A DNA stretch of 64,000 nt from an uncultured Actinomycetes bacterium (GCA_937863385.1 CALMBW010000008.1:33341-97340); one strand, 5' to 3'. Shown: positions 25,537 to 35,378, counted from the first letter of the stretch. Made by a program: numbers and translations. Notes: generated from the letters alone by a model not told the origin.

Positions 25537-26582
25537 TGACCTCGATATTCATCGCGGGGATGGTCGGGTTGATGATCTCGCTGTTCGGAACTCCGTGGGC
25601 GATCCGACGGATCCGAAAGCGCGGATGGGGCCAGCTGATCCGCGAGGAAGGCCCCAAAGCACACTACGAGAAGCGAGGAACCCCGACGATGGGCGGACTC
25701 GTGATCCTCGTGGCGGCGGTTGCCGGGTACTTCCTGGGCCACCTTGAAACGGGGGGCTTCACGGTCCCGTTCAGAGACAGCGGGCTGCTGGCGATAGGCG
25801 CCATCGTGGCCCTCGGTCTCTTGGGCTTCATCGATGATTTCATCAAGGTCTACAAGTCTCGCTCGCTCGGACTTCAGAGCAGAGCGAAGTTCCTGGGCCA
25901 ATTGATCATCGCCCTCGGGTTCGCATTCCTGGCGACAGAAGTTGTTGGCATCGGAACCGACCTTTCGTTCTTCCGTTCCACGGCGATCGACCTTGGCGTC
26001 GTTTTCTACCTGTGGGCCTTCATCATGATCGCTGCATCCTCGAATGGGGTGAACCTCACCGACGGGATGGACGGCTTGGCAGCAGGCACCGCGGCCCCCG
26101 TCTTCGGTGCTTACGTGATCATCGCCTTCTGGCAATTCCGGAATCAAACCTTCTACGACATCGGCCAAACAGGATCCGATCCATTCGACATAGCGCTAGT
26201 CGCGGCGGCTCTGTTCGGAGCTGTAACCGGCTTTTTGTGGTGGAACACAGCTCCGGCGAAGATCTTCATGGGGGACACGGGGTCGCTGATGCTGGGTGGA
26301 GCGATGGCCGTGTTGGCCATCCTTCTGGACACCCAGATGCTGCTGCTTCTGCTCGGTGGCCTCTATGTAGTGGAGACCCTTTCCGTGATCATCCAGGTAC
26401 TCGTTTTCAAGAAGACCAGGAAGCGAGTGTTCCTCATGTCTCCTATCCACCATCACTTCGAGCTCGCGGGATGGCCGGAATTCACGGTCATCGTCAGGTT
26501 CTGGGTCCTGTCGGGTCTTTCGGTCGGGGTGGGCCTCGGCCTCTTCTATGCAGACTTCATCTACAAGGATCTCTTCCGATGA
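25536..26582 (+). CDS. mraY: Phospho-MurNAc-pentapeptide translocase MraY
   Basis: The 348-residue, ten-helix enzyme shows the catalytic and binding motifs FIDDFIKVYKSRSLGL, NLTDGMDGLAAG, IFMGDTGSLMLGG and SPIHHHFELAGW. It makes lipid I from UDP-MurNAc-pentapeptide and undecaprenyl phosphate. The start is GTG 25536, which shares its G with the murE stop (TAGTG). Confidence 0.95.
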   Translation: MTSIFIAGMVGLMISLFGTPWAIRRIRKRGWGQLIREEGPKAHYEKRGTPTMGGLVILVAAVAGYFLGHLETGGFTVPFRDSGLLAIGAIVALGLLGFIDDFIKVYKSRSLGLQSRAKFLGQLIIALGFAFLATEVVGIGTDLSFFRSTAIDLGVVFYLWAFIMIAASSNGVNLTDGMDGLAAGTAAPVFGAYVIIAFWQFRNQTFYDIGQTGSDPFDIALVAAALFGAVTGFLWWNTAPAKIFMGDTGSLMLGGAMAVLAILLDTQMLLLLLGGLYVVETLSVIIQVLVFKKTRKRVFLMSPIHHHFELAGWPEFTVIVRFWVLSGLSVGVGLGLFYADFIYKDLFR

Positions 26583-27943
26583 AATTCGCGGGGCAGCGTG
26601 TACTCGTTGCAGGCTTGGGAGTTAGTGGCTTCGCCGCGGCGCGTTGTCTCCTCACTCTCGAAGCGAAAGTGAAGGTGACCGAGTCCGGGGCTTCGCCCGA
26701 GCTAGCAGAACGGGCTGACCGGCTTCGGTCTTTAGGGGCAGAGGTTGAGCTTGGCGGGCACGACCTGTCGGATCTGGACGCGGACCTTGCCATCGTCTCT
26801 CCCGGCATCCCCTTGACGTCAGAGCTGTTCAAAGTGCTGAGTGAACGCGGCGTGCCCGTATGGAGTGAGATCGAGCTTGCATACCGCCTCGCTGAATGTG
26901 AGTTCTTGGCGGTGACGGGGACCAACGGCAAGACGACTACTACGAGCCTGCTGGCATCGATCCTCGAGCGGGGAGGTGTGCCCTCACTGGCCGCAGGGAA
27001 CATCGGGTTGCCGCTGGTGGAAGCGATCGCGTCGGTTCCCCAAGGAGGGGCCATCGCACTCGAGGTGTCCTCGTTCCAGTTGGCAACGATCGACACGTTC
27101 GCCCCGCGCGTTGCCGTCTTGCTCAACGTTGCCGAAGACCACATGGATTCGCACGGGTCCATGGCGGGGTACATCGCAGCGAAGGCACGGATCACCGAGA
27201 ATCAAGGTCCATCCGACGTGCTTGTCTTCAACGCGGACGACCCCATCTGTGTCGAGATCGCAGCGCGATCCTCAGCGCGCAAGCTCCCATTCTCGGCGGC
27301 GTCACTTTCGGTTCGAGGCGCCGGGATCAAAGAGGGCTGGATAGTGGTGGACGAGAGAAGGGTGATCGAAGCCGACGCGCTGCCGTTGCCGGGGCGAGCC
27401 GGGATCGAGGACGCGATGGCGGCAGCCGCCGCAGGACTCGTCTTCGGTGTGGAACTGGAAGCCGTGAGGGGGGCCTTGAGTGATTTTCGCCCCCTGGGCC
27501 ACCGCCTGGAAACGGTTGCCTCTGTGGATGGGGTGTCTTTCATCGACGACTCGAAGGCCACGAATCCACATGCCACGCTTGCTGCGGTTAAGGGTCTGAG
27601 CGACGTGGTGCTGATAGCGGGCGGGCGGAGCAAGGGGATCGATCTGAGCCCGCTCGCGTCGACGGTTCCGCCGGTGATCGCGGTGATCGCGATCGGCGAA
27701 GCGCGCGGCGAGGTCGTCGACGTGTTCTCGGGCCTCGTGGATGTGCAGGTGGCGGACAATATGCGCGAGGCGGTTTCTCTGGCGATGAGCAGATCTATCC
27801 GCGCAGGATCCGTCTTACTTTCGCCCGGTTGTGCGAGCCTAGACATGTACGAGAGCTATGTCGCGCGCGGGGAGGACTTTGCCCGCTGCGTGCGCGAGCT
27901 GATAGACGACGGGTTCAGGAGGGGTGAGAGTGGCGACTCGTAG
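26579..27943 (+). CDS. murD: UDP-MurNAc-L-alanine:D-glutamate ligase MurD
   Basis: The 454-residue ligase starts at ATG 26579, overlapping the mraY stop. It has the N-terminal nucleotide fold VLVAGLGVSGFAAARCL, the ATP loop VTGTNGKTTT and the C-terminal block SFIDDSKATNPHAT. It adds D-Glu to UDP-MurNAc-L-Ala. The much longer upstream extension in the same frame runs through mraY and is not coding. Confidence 0.94.
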   Translation: MKFAGQRVLVAGLGVSGFAAARCLLTLEAKVKVTESGASPELAERADRLRSLGAEVELGGHDLSDLDADLAIVSPGIPLTSELFKVLSERGVPVWSEIELAYRLAECEFLAVTGTNGKTTTTSLLASILERGGVPSLAAGNIGLPLVEAIASVPQGGAIALEVSSFQLATIDTFAPRVAVLLNVAEDHMDSHGSMAGYIAAKARITENQGPSDVLVFNADDPICVEIAARSSARKLPFSAASLSVRGAGIKEGWIVVDERRVIEADALPLPGRAGIEDAMAAAAAGLVFGVELEAVRGALSDFRPLGHRLETVASVDGVSFIDDSKATNPHATLAAVKGLSDVVLIAGGRSKGIDLSPLASTVPPVIAVIAIGEARGEVVDVFSGLVDVQVADNMREAVSLAMSRSIRAGSVLLSPGCASLDMYESYVARGEDFARCVRELIDDGFRRGESGDS

Positions 27944-29132
27944 CAGCGCGATCGGAGCCAGGGCACGCGACCGTGCCCGTGGTCGGTCCCGCACGCGCTC
28001 CAGGCTGCACTTCGGCCACCCCGCAGTGTTGCTGGGCATCGTCACCGCTGTTCTGGTGATGCTCGGCCTGGTGATGATCCTGTCGGCAAGCTCGGTTCAG
28101 TCCTTCGCTACTAACGGATCCTCGTTCACGTTCTTCAGACGGCAATCGATCGGGGCCGCGCTGGGCCTGGTGTGCTTCTTCGCTTTCGTGAAGCTCGATT
28201 ACCACCGCCTGCGCAAGCTCGGCTACCTGATGTTGGTGGCTTGCTTCCTGTTGCTTGTTGCCGTCCTGATCCCCGGGGTGGGGACGGTGGCCGGCGGTAG
28301 TGCGCGCTGGGTCCCTCTGGGCCCATTTTCCTTCCAACCATCCGAGGCGGCCAAGCTGGCGATCATCTTGTTCATGGCCGATGTCTTCGCCCGCAAGAAG
28401 GAAGAAACACTGCAGGAGCTTGGTCATACCTTGGTGCCGATCCTCCCAGTGGTCGGAGCCTTCGCCACTCTGATCATGTGGCAACCAGACCTGGGTACGA
28501 CGCTTCTCATCGGTGGCATCTCGATGGGCATGCTTTTCGTTGCAGGCGCCCCGCTGCGCTACATCATCCCGATGGGAGCCGTTGGCGGAGGGCTCGCCAC
28601 GGTTGCGGCACTGATCGAGCCTTACCGTCGCGCGCGCGTGTTGGCCTTCCTCGATCCTTGGTCGGATCCACTGCGCAACGGATATCAAACGATCCAGGGT
28701 TTGATCGCGCTCGGTTCGGGCGGATGGCTGGGAGTGGGTCTTGGAGCCAGCCGCCAGAAATGGATGTACGTCCCGAATGCGCATACCGACTTCATCTTCG
28801 CCATCTTGGGTGAGGAGATGGGCCTGATCGGCACATTCATGGTCGTTGGGCTCTTCATGTTCCTCACCTACCTCGGTGTCAAGATCGCCCAGCGAGCACC
28901 GGATCGGTTCGGCATGTTGGTGGCGTCCGGGATCACGCTGTGGATGGCTCTTCAGGCCCTTGTCAACATGGGTGCCGTGACCGCTTCACTTCCCATCACT
29001 GGTGTCCCACTTCCTTTGGTTTCCTTCGGCAGCACCTCTCTGGTCATCTCCCTGGTAGCGATGGGGATCTTGGTGAACATCGCTTTGCAAGGACGCCACC
29101 CGGTTCCCAAAAACGCGAACCGAGGTCGATGA
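27930..29132 (+). CDS. ftsW: Septal peptidoglycan glycosyltransferase FtsW
   Basis: The 400-residue SEDS family protein has about ten membrane helices. GTG 27930 is preferred because AGGAGG is 7 nt upstream; GTG 27924 would be too close to it. The hallmark region YQTIQGLIALGSGGWLGVGLG leads to HTDFIFAILGEEMGL, and the C-terminus has the GVPLPLVSFGST motif. It polymerises lipid II together with FtsI. It overlaps the end of murD by 14 bp. Confidence 0.94.
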   Translation: MATRSSAIGARARDRARGRSRTRSRLHFGHPAVLLGIVTAVLVMLGLVMILSASSVQSFATNGSSFTFFRRQSIGAALGLVCFFAFVKLDYHRLRKLGYLMLVACFLLLVAVLIPGVGTVAGGSARWVPLGPFSFQPSEAAKLAIILFMADVFARKKEETLQELGHTLVPILPVVGAFATLIMWQPDLGTTLLIGGISMGMLFVAGAPLRYIIPMGAVGGGLATVAALIEPYRRARVLAFLDPWSDPLRNGYQTIQGLIALGSGGWLGVGLGASRQKWMYVPNAHTDFIFAILGEEMGLIGTFMVVGLFMFLTYLGVKIAQRAPDRFGMLVASGITLWMALQALVNMGAVTASLPITGVPLPLVSFGSTSLVISLVAMGILVNIALQGRHPVPKNANRGR

Positions 29133-30217
29133 AGGTCGTCCTCGCAGGGGGCGGCACGGCCGGCCACGTGAATCCCGCCATCGCCGTTGCCGACGCCTTG
29201 ACGGGGGCCGAGGTCACGTTCCTGGGGACCGAACGGGGCGTTGAATCCAAACTCGTGGCTGCAGCCGGATATCCCTTGCGCACGATCGAGGTCAGGGGGT
29301 TCGACCGCTCGCGCCCGTGGACGGTCGCTGCGACCGGTGTGAAAGCGGTGGGTGCGATCTTGCAGGCCAGGAGGCACCTGTTCTCACTGGGTGCTGATGT
29401 GGTCGTCGGTATGGGTGGCTACGTGAGTCTTCCCGCGGCATATGCAGCCCGTTCGCTGAAGATCCCCGTCGTTCTCCACGAACAGAACATCGTCCTCGGG
29501 CTAGCACATCGGGCCTGCCGGGGCTTCGCCAGGCGAGTGGCGGTTTCCTTCAAAGAGACCCTGAAAGAGGCTGGTCGTCGGAGCATCTACACGGGCAACC
29601 CCATCCTGGGTCACCTCTTGCAGCAGGATCGTGCGAGTGCGCGCGCCGAGGGTTTCGATCGATTCGAACTCGATCCCGGTCGGAGAACCCTTCTTGTTTT
29701 CGGAGGGAGCCTCGGAGCACGCTCGATCAACCGGGCTGTGTCCGGCTTCGCTGAGATGTTCCATGATCGATCTGACCTGCAGATCCTCCATGTCACCGGC
29801 AATTCGGACCTGGCCTTGGTGACCGGATCGCTTCCCGACGAAGGATCGCTCATCTACCGGGCCGTCCCTTACGTCGAGAACATGGGGCATGCGTACGCGG
29901 TTGCCGACCTGGCGATATGCCGGGGAGGTGCAACCACCGTTGCTGAGGTATGTGCGCTGGGCGTGGCCTGCATCATCGTTCCCTATCCCCATCATCGTGA
30001 TCAACAACAGCTCAAGCATGCTGAGGTGCTTCAGCGCCATGGAGCAGCCATCGTGGTCTCTGATAGCGCGGCAACGACAGACAACCTTGGACGCCGTTCG
30101 ATCGGTCTCCTTGAGGATGCGGAAGCTCTTGCCAAGATGCGGGCGGCGGCCTTGGCTCTGGGGCGCCCGCACGCAGCGGTCGATCTTGCGGCCGTGATCG
30201 AGGAGGCCTCCCGATGA
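29129..30217 (+). CDS. murG: Lipid II synthase MurG (UDP-GlcNAc transferase)
   Basis: The 362-residue GT28 enzyme begins MKVVLAGGGTAGHVNPAIA, the glycine-rich N-terminal motif of MurG, at ATG 29129 overlapping the ftsW stop. The C-terminal sugar-nucleotide site includes FGGSLGARSIN, ICRGGATTVAEV and PYPHHRDQQQLKHA. It adds GlcNAc to lipid I at the inner face of the membrane. Confidence 0.95.
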   Translation: MKVVLAGGGTAGHVNPAIAVADALTGAEVTFLGTERGVESKLVAAAGYPLRTIEVRGFDRSRPWTVAATGVKAVGAILQARRHLFSLGADVVVGMGGYVSLPAAYAARSLKIPVVLHEQNIVLGLAHRACRGFARRVAVSFKETLKEAGRRSIYTGNPILGHLLQQDRASARAEGFDRFELDPGRRTLLVFGGSLGARSINRAVSGFAEMFHDRSDLQILHVTGNSDLALVTGSLPDEGSLIYRAVPYVENMGHAYAVADLAICRGGATTVAEVCALGVACIIVPYPHHRDQQQLKHAEVLQRHGAAIVVSDSAATTDNLGRRSIGLLEDAEALAKMRAAALALGRPHAAVDLAAVIEEASR

Positions 30218-31581
30218 CACTGTCTTCGGGCCGCGTGCACTTCGTGGGTATCGGGGGGGCAGGGATGTCGGCGATCGCGAAGGTTCTCATCGAGCGGGGC
30301 ACGGAAGTTTCGGGTTCGGATCTGAAGGGTTCGCGAGTCGCGACGATGCTCGAAGCCATGGGGGCAGACATCCACATCGGTCACGATGCCCGGCTGGTTC
30401 ACGGAGCTCAGACCGTCATCGTTTCGTCTGCGATCCCGCCTAGTAATCCCGAGTTGACTCAGGCGATCCAGATGGGGATAGACGTTCTTGGTCGCGGAGC
30501 TGCCCTGGCCGCGATCTTGCAGGGGCTCAGCAGCATCGTCGTCTCGGGGACCCACGGGAAGACGACGACCACCTCGATGATCGCGACGGTGCTTCGCGAG
30601 GCGAAGTTAGACCCCACATATCTGATCGGCGCGGGCTTGAACGACATAGGGACGAACGCTCGGGCGGGGAGTGGGGAGGTGGCCGTGGCGGAGTCCGATG
30701 AAAGCGATGGCTCCTTCTTGCTCCTTGCACCCAGTGTCGCCGTGGTTACGAACATCGAGATGGATCATCACGACCATTGGAGCTCGCTCGATGAGCTGAG
30801 GGACGCCTTCGGTGCCTTTATAGATTCCGGCCCCCCCGACGGCGCGATCGTGGTTCCGAACGATGACGCTGACATCGTCGAGCGCGCTAGGGCTACCGGT
30901 CGCACGATGCTCACGTTCGGTGAGGGTGGCGACCTTTTTGCGGTGGACGTCGCTCATGAAGGGAGAGGCTCGGACTTCACCTTGGTTTCGGACGCCGGAC
31001 GCTGCGAGGTTTCATTGAAGGTGCCCGGGGATCACAACATCTCCAACGCTCTTTGTGCTGCCGCTGCATGCAGTCTCGTGGGTGTAGATCTCGCGTCGGT
31101 TGCCGGAGGTCTGGATGCATATCGGGGTGTCGAGCGGCGCTTTCAGATCCGAGGGACTCGCAACGGAGTCACGGTGATCGATGACTATGCCCACCACCCC
31201 ACGGAGGTGCGCGCAGCCTTGGCGGCTGCCCGGAGTGGTCCGTACGAGCGCGTGGTGGCCGTGTTCCAGCCACACCGCTACTCCCGTACGGCGGCTCTTG
31301 CTTCAGACTTCGGCAAGGCATTCCTGGACGCCGATGTTGTCGCAGTCATGGACGTCTATGGAGCGGGGGAAGCGCCCGTCCCGGGGGTGAGCGGGAAGCT
31401 CATAGCAGATCTGGTTGCAACGAACCTTCCAGGTCGTGAAGTCGTGTTCTTCTCACATCGTGCCGACCTCCTTGGGTATCTCGCTGGGGCGACACGCGAC
31501 GGGGACGCGTTGATGACCATCGGGGCCGGCGACGTCACGACCATCGGGGAGGAGTTCCTGAATCGGGGCGATGAGGTGTGA
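30214..31581 (+). CDS. murC: UDP-MurNAc:L-alanine ligase MurC
   Basis: The 455-residue ligase has the N-terminal motif VHFVGIGGAGMSAIA, the ATP loop VSGTHGKTTTTS with the His typical of MurC, MDHHDHW, and DDYAHHPTEVRA. It catalyses the first amino-acid addition. It overlaps both neighbours by 4 bp. Confidence 0.95.
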   Translation: MTLSSGRVHFVGIGGAGMSAIAKVLIERGTEVSGSDLKGSRVATMLEAMGADIHIGHDARLVHGAQTVIVSSAIPPSNPELTQAIQMGIDVLGRGAALAAILQGLSSIVVSGTHGKTTTTSMIATVLREAKLDPTYLIGAGLNDIGTNARAGSGEVAVAESDESDGSFLLLAPSVAVVTNIEMDHHDHWSSLDELRDAFGAFIDSGPPDGAIVVPNDDADIVERARATGRTMLTFGEGGDLFAVDVAHEGRGSDFTLVSDAGRCEVSLKVPGDHNISNALCAAAACSLVGVDLASVAGGLDAYRGVERRFQIRGTRNGVTVIDDYAHHPTEVRAALAAARSGPYERVVAVFQPHRYSRTAALASDFGKAFLDADVVAVMDVYGAGEAPVPGVSGKLIADLVATNLPGREVVFFSHRADLLGYLAGATRDGDALMTIGAGDVTTIGEEFLNRGDEV

Positions 31582-32525
31582 CAGTCATCGACGGGCTGGC
31601 CGAGGAGCTGGCAGCGCTTGGGGGCGTAAAGGTCGAGCGAGATGTTCCGATGGCTCGTTTCACGACTTACAGGCTCGGAGGCCCGGCTCAGATCGTGGCC
31701 GAGGTGACCGAAGAGTCTTCCGCGGTAGCGATCGGCCATCTGCTCAGGGACAAGGGCGTCCCAGTCCTAGCATTGGGACGAGGATCGAATCTGGTCGTCT
31801 CGGATCGTGGGTTCCCTGGTGTCGTCTTGCGTCTCGGGGGCCGGTTCTCGTCGATCGAAACCGTAGGGGAGTTCGGTCTGAGGGCGGGAGCGGCCGCAAC
31901 GATGCCCCAGCTCGCGAACCGAGCGGCTCGTTTGGCGCTGACTGGGGTGGAATGGATGATCGCCATCCCAGGTTCGGTCGGAGGAGCTATCCGGATGAAC
32001 GCTGGAGCGCACGGTTCCGACACGGCGACATCGCTTTCCGCGGCACGGATCCTGTCCCTGCGTACCGGCGTCGTGCAAGAGTTGAGCCCCTCTCGACTCG
32101 ATATGACCTACCGCCACACGTCTGTTGCCGATACGGACCTAGTGCTCTCGGCCCACTTCGAGCTGACAACTGCTCCGATCGAGGACATCAGGTCCCGGAT
32201 GGAAGCGCACCGCCGGCACCGTGCTGAAACGCAACCGGGTGCGCTACAGAACGCCGGGAGTGTGTTCAAGAACCCTCAGGGGGATTCTGCCGGCCGGCTA
32301 GTGGAGGCCACCGGGCTTAAGGGCTTCAGGGTCGGTGGTGCCTCGGTGTCCGATCTTCATGCGAACTTCTTCATATCTAGTGATGCCGCAACCGCCCAAG
32401 ATGTGTTCGATCTCGTGCGTACGGTCCGTTACCGGGTGTACGAGGATCACGGCGTGATCTTGGTCCCCGAGATCCGCTTCGTCGGTGAGTTCGAGGGAGT
32501 GCTCGACGAGGTTCCGGTGCCATGA
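31578..32525 (+). CDS. murB: UDP-N-acetylenolpyruvoylglucosamine reductase MurB
   Basis: The 315-residue flavoprotein has the FAD-binding block ALGRGSNLVVSDRGF, IPGSVGGAIRMNAGAHG, the catalytic serine in NAGSVFKNP and the final glutamate in VPEIRFVG. It begins at GTG 31578, overlapping the murC stop. It supplies UDP-MurNAc. Confidence 0.94.
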   Translation: MTVIDGLAEELAALGGVKVERDVPMARFTTYRLGGPAQIVAEVTEESSAVAIGHLLRDKGVPVLALGRGSNLVVSDRGFPGVVLRLGGRFSSIETVGEFGLRAGAAATMPQLANRAARLALTGVEWMIAIPGSVGGAIRMNAGAHGSDTATSLSAARILSLRTGVVQELSPSRLDMTYRHTSVADTDLVLSAHFELTTAPIEDIRSRMEAHRRHRAETQPGALQNAGSVFKNPQGDSAGRLVEATGLKGFRVGGASVSDLHANFFISSDAATAQDVFDLVRTVRYRVYEDHGVILVPEIRFVGEFEGVLDEVPVP

Positions 32526-33304
32526 ACGGACGCATCGACACCGATCCGCGCATCTCGCGTCGTCGGAAGGCTGTCGCGCGCTCCAAGCGCCGGCGGATAT
32601 GGATGGGCATCACAGCGGTCGGTTTGATCGCAGTGATCGTGTGGGTGATGTTCTTCTCGCCTCTGCTCGATGTGCGCGACATCAAAGTTGTGGGAGCCGA
32701 ACACGTGGAGGCACAAGAGGTGGCAGAGGTGTCGGGCCTCCTCGATAGGTCTCAGAACCTGTTGACGCTCGCCACCGACGCGGTAGCCGAACGGGTGGAG
32801 GAGCTGCCGTGGGTGAAGCAAGCCGAGGTCGACCGCATGCTGCCCGGAACCGTTCGGATAAAGATCACCGAGAGGATCCCAGCGATGGTCCTGTCCTTGG
32901 GCGCGGCCCGCTGGACGGTGGACGCCCACGGGGTCGTTCTTCAAGCGGGGGAGGTGCAGCCGGGGTTGCCGGTGTTGGCGGGTGTCGAAGTGGGAGACAT
33001 CTCCGAAGGACTTCGGCTGATGACCCCGGAAGCACTCGATGCGTTGCGAGCCTTCCGGTCGATGCCTCGTTTTCTGCGATCCCAGATCGTCGGGGTGTTC
33101 GCCCCCACGGTCGAGCGGATCAGCTTCTCGCTGGCAGGGGGAACCGTCGTCCGCTACGGCGCGGCCGAGAAGCTGGCGGACAAGAACGAAGTGCTGCGGG
33201 TGCTGCTGGATCGTCTCAGCGACGAAGGAAAGAGCGCGGCTTACATCGACGTGCGCGTACCCACCTCTCCCGCCATCTCGGAAAGGCCTTCTTCTACCGG
33301 TTGA
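32522..33304 (+). CDS. ftsQ: Division protein FtsQ (POTRA domain)
   Basis: The 260-residue protein has a basic cytosolic N-terminus, one membrane helix (about residues 30-47) and a POTRA domain beginning DVRDIKVVGAEHV. The FtsQ/DivIB domain follows, including LPWVKQAEVDRMLPGTVRIKI-type strands. It overlaps murB by 4 bp. Its stop codon overlaps the -35 box of the ftsZ promoter. Confidence 0.9.
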   Translation: MNGRIDTDPRISRRRKAVARSKRRRIWMGITAVGLIAVIVWVMFFSPLLDVRDIKVVGAEHVEAQEVAEVSGLLDRSQNLLTLATDAVAERVEELPWVKQAEVDRMLPGTVRIKITERIPAMVLSLGAARWTVDAHGVVLQAGEVQPGLPVLAGVEVGDISEGLRLMTPEALDALRAFRSMPRFLRSQIVGVFAPTVERISFSLAGGTVVRYGAAEKLADKNEVLRVLLDRLSDEGKSAAYIDVRVPTSPAISERPSSTG

Positions 33305-33376
33305 CTCCCGTAGTCAGAGTGCTATATTGCTCAACCGCAAGTACAGGTTGACATAAGTATAAAGCTCTACTACAGC
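33301..33376 (+). promoter_or_regulatory. Tandem promoters of ftsZ
   Basis: P1 is TTGACT (33301-33306), 16 bp, TATATT (33323-33328), a strong match. P2 is tentative: TTGACA (33348-33353), 17 bp, TACAGC (33371-33376), with an ideal -35 and a weak -10. The remaining leader to the GTG at 33480 has no other clear element. Separate ftsZ promoters are usual in division clusters. Confidence 0.65.
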
Positions 33377-33479
33377 TTCAGCCGAATGGAAACACCCTCT
33401 GACCTGGGAAAACGCTTCTGACCGGTGTCGCCGGAATGAACCGTTGATCAGAACTTGAGGGATGAGAAGGGAGGCATCG

Positions 33480-34598
33480 GTGGCGAATCCACAGAACTAC
33501 CTGGCGGTCATCAAGGTCGTTGGGATCGGCGGCGGCGGCGTGAATGCCGTCAACCGCATGATCGAGGTCGGACTGCGTGGCGTGGAGTTCATCGCCATCA
33601 ACACCGACGCCCAGGCATTGCTGATGTCCGATGCCGACGTCAAGCTCGACATCGGCCGGGAGCTAACCCGGGGACTTGGGGCCGGGGCGGATCCCGAGAT
33701 CGGCCGCCAAGCCGCCGAGGAGCATCGCGAGGAGATCGAAGAGGTGCTCAAGGGTGCCGACATGGTCTTCATCACCGCCGGCAAAGGTGGCGGTACCGGT
33801 ACCGGTGGTGCCCCGATCGTTGCCGAGATCGCCAAGTCGATCGGCGCCTTGACCATCGGCGTGGTGACCCGCCCGTTCGCTTTCGAGGGACGTCAACGCG
33901 CCCAGAAGGCTGAAGCCGGTATCTCCCATCTGAAAGAGAAGGTCGACACCCTCATCGTTATCCCGAACGACCGGCTTCTCGATGTCGGCGACGCGACCAC
34001 ATCGGTCCTCGAAGCGTTCCGGATGGCCGATGAGGTTCTCCTCCAGGGCGTCCAAGGCATCACCGACCTCATCACAACTCCAGGGTTGATCAACCTCGAC
34101 TTCGCAGACGTGAAGGCGGTCATGACCGACGCCGGCTCGTCTCTCATGGGTATCGGCCAAGCCAGGGGCGACAGCAGGGCAGCGGATGCGGCCAAGTCTG
34201 CGATCTCGTCTCCGCTGCTCGAGGCCTCGATCGAAGGTGCTAGAGGGGTGCTTCTGAACATCGCGGGTGGTTCGGACCTGGGACTGATGGAGGTCAACGA
34301 AGCTGCCAGCATCATCAGCAAGGCGGCACACCCCGATGCCAACATCATCTTTGGGGCGGTCGTTGACGACACCCTTGGTGACGAGGTGCGCGTGACGGTA
34401 ATCGCCGCTGGATTCGACCGGTGGGGTGCTCGTGAAGCCGAGGACATCATCAGGCCCGACGAAGAGATCTTCTCGCTGTCGGCTGTCGATAACGATGAAC
34501 CTGCGTTCCTCTCGTCTTCCTCGGAGCCCGAGAAAGAGCGGCTCGTCTTCGATGCCGAGGACGACTTCGACGTACCAAGCTTCCTTCGTAACGAGTAA
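33480..34598 (+). CDS. ftsZ: Cell division GTPase FtsZ
   Basis: The 372-residue tubulin homologue has [15 protein letters not shown], the signature GGGTGTG at residues 103-109, and the T7-loop region. The C-terminal peptide [11 protein letters not shown] is the docking site for SepF in bacteria lacking FtsA. GTG 33480 is preferred since AAGGGAGG lies 6 nt upstream; for the ATG at 33462 the GAGGG is too close. No ftsA precedes it, in line with sepF downstream. Confidence 0.96.
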   Translation: MANPQNYLAVIKVVGIGGGGVNAVNRMIEVGLRGVEFIAINTDAQALLMSDADVKLDIGRELTRGLGAGADPEIGRQAAEEHREEIEEVLKGADMVFITAGKGGGTGTGGAPIVAEIAKSIGALTIGVVTRPFAFEGRQRAQKAEAGISHLKEKVDTLIVIPNDRLLDVGDATTSVLEAFRMADEVLLQGVQGITDLITTPGLINLDFADVKAVMTDAGSSLMGIGQARGDSRAADAAKSAISSPLLEASIEGARGVLLNIAGGSDLGLMEVNEAASIISKAAHPDANIIFGAVVDDTLGDEVRVTVIAAGFDRWGAREAEDIIRPDEEIFSLSAVDNDEPAFLSSSSEPEKERLVFDAEDDFDVPSFLRNE

Positions 34599-34619
34599 CC
34601 CCTCAAAGGGGACTTCCCC

Positions 34620-34651
34620 AAGGGGCGGGGCCTTCCGAGGTCCCGCCCCTT
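34620..34651 (+). terminator. Hairpin terminator after ftsZ
   Basis: AAGGGGCGGGGCCT, TCCG loop and AGGTCCCGCCCCTT form a 14-bp stem with one G-T pair, 21 bp after ftsZ. No T-run follows. The stem sequence is almost the same as that at 6226-6252. The next gene has its own -10 box just downstream. Confidence 0.7.
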
Positions 34652-34667
34652 ACTTATGCTGGACGAG

Positions 34668-35378
34668 ATGCCTCCGCCAACCGCGACCGTTCCTTTCCTG
34701 ACCGACGATACGAGCGACCTGGGTGTCCGGGTCGCGTTCTTCTCGCGTCGGGGCGGTGTCAGTGCAGCTCCCTACGACACCTTGAACCTGTCTATGGCAG
34801 TAGGCGATGACCCGGTTGCCGTGACCGAGAACCTGCAGAGGGTGACGCGCTCTGCAGGTTTCAAAGCTGATTCGATCGCGTTGCTGCACCAGGTCCACGG
34901 TGCCCAGGTACTCGAAGCAGGGCCAGGAGCTTGCGGGGTCATCGGGGCGGGTGACGCCGTGACAACCGAAGAGCTTGAGGTGACCGTGGGGGTCTTGACA
35001 GCGGACTGCGTTCCGGTGCTGTTGGCCGGAAGGAAAGCCGTGGCCGCCGTTCATGCGGGGTGGCGTGGGGTAGTCGGGGGAGTGATCGAAGCGGCCGTCG
35101 CACACCTGGGCGAGGTTCGAGCTGCATGGATCGGCCCCTCGATACATGCCTGCTGCTACGAGGTCGGCCCCGAAGTGGTCGCAGCGTTCCGGGATCGTGA
35201 GTTGCCGGCCGACGTCGATCGTGTCGATCCTGCACGCGCAGCTCAGGTGATCCTGCGCCGATCCGGTGTAGAGCGTGTCTGGTTCAGCGACGTCTGCACG
35301 TCTTGTGACCCGGCCTACTACTCGTTCAGACGCGACGGTGAAACCGGGCGGCAGGGAGCATTCATCGCGTGGCTGTAA
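34668..35378 (+). CDS. pgeF: PgeF/YlmD family copper-oxidase-like protein
   Basis: The 236-residue protein has the family metal site: His in LLHQVHG, Cys in LTADCVPVLL and His in AVHAGWRG. Members have been shown to act on purine nucleosides and, as PgeF, to keep peptidoglycan composition correct. ATG 34668 lies 7 nt after TATGCT (34655-34660) without a ribosome site, so the transcript may be leaderless. An ATG at 34656 falls inside the -10 box. The gene follows ftsZ in many actinobacteria. Confidence 0.85.
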   Translation: MPPPTATVPFLTDDTSDLGVRVAFFSRRGGVSAAPYDTLNLSMAVGDDPVAVTENLQRVTRSAGFKADSIALLHQVHGAQVLEAGPGACGVIGAGDAVTTEELEVTVGVLTADCVPVLLAGRKAVAAVHAGWRGVVGGVIEAAVAHLGEVRAAWIGPSIHACCYEVGPEVVAAFRDRELPADVDRVDPARAAQVILRRSGVERVWFSDVCTSCDPAYYSFRRDGETGRQGAFIAWL

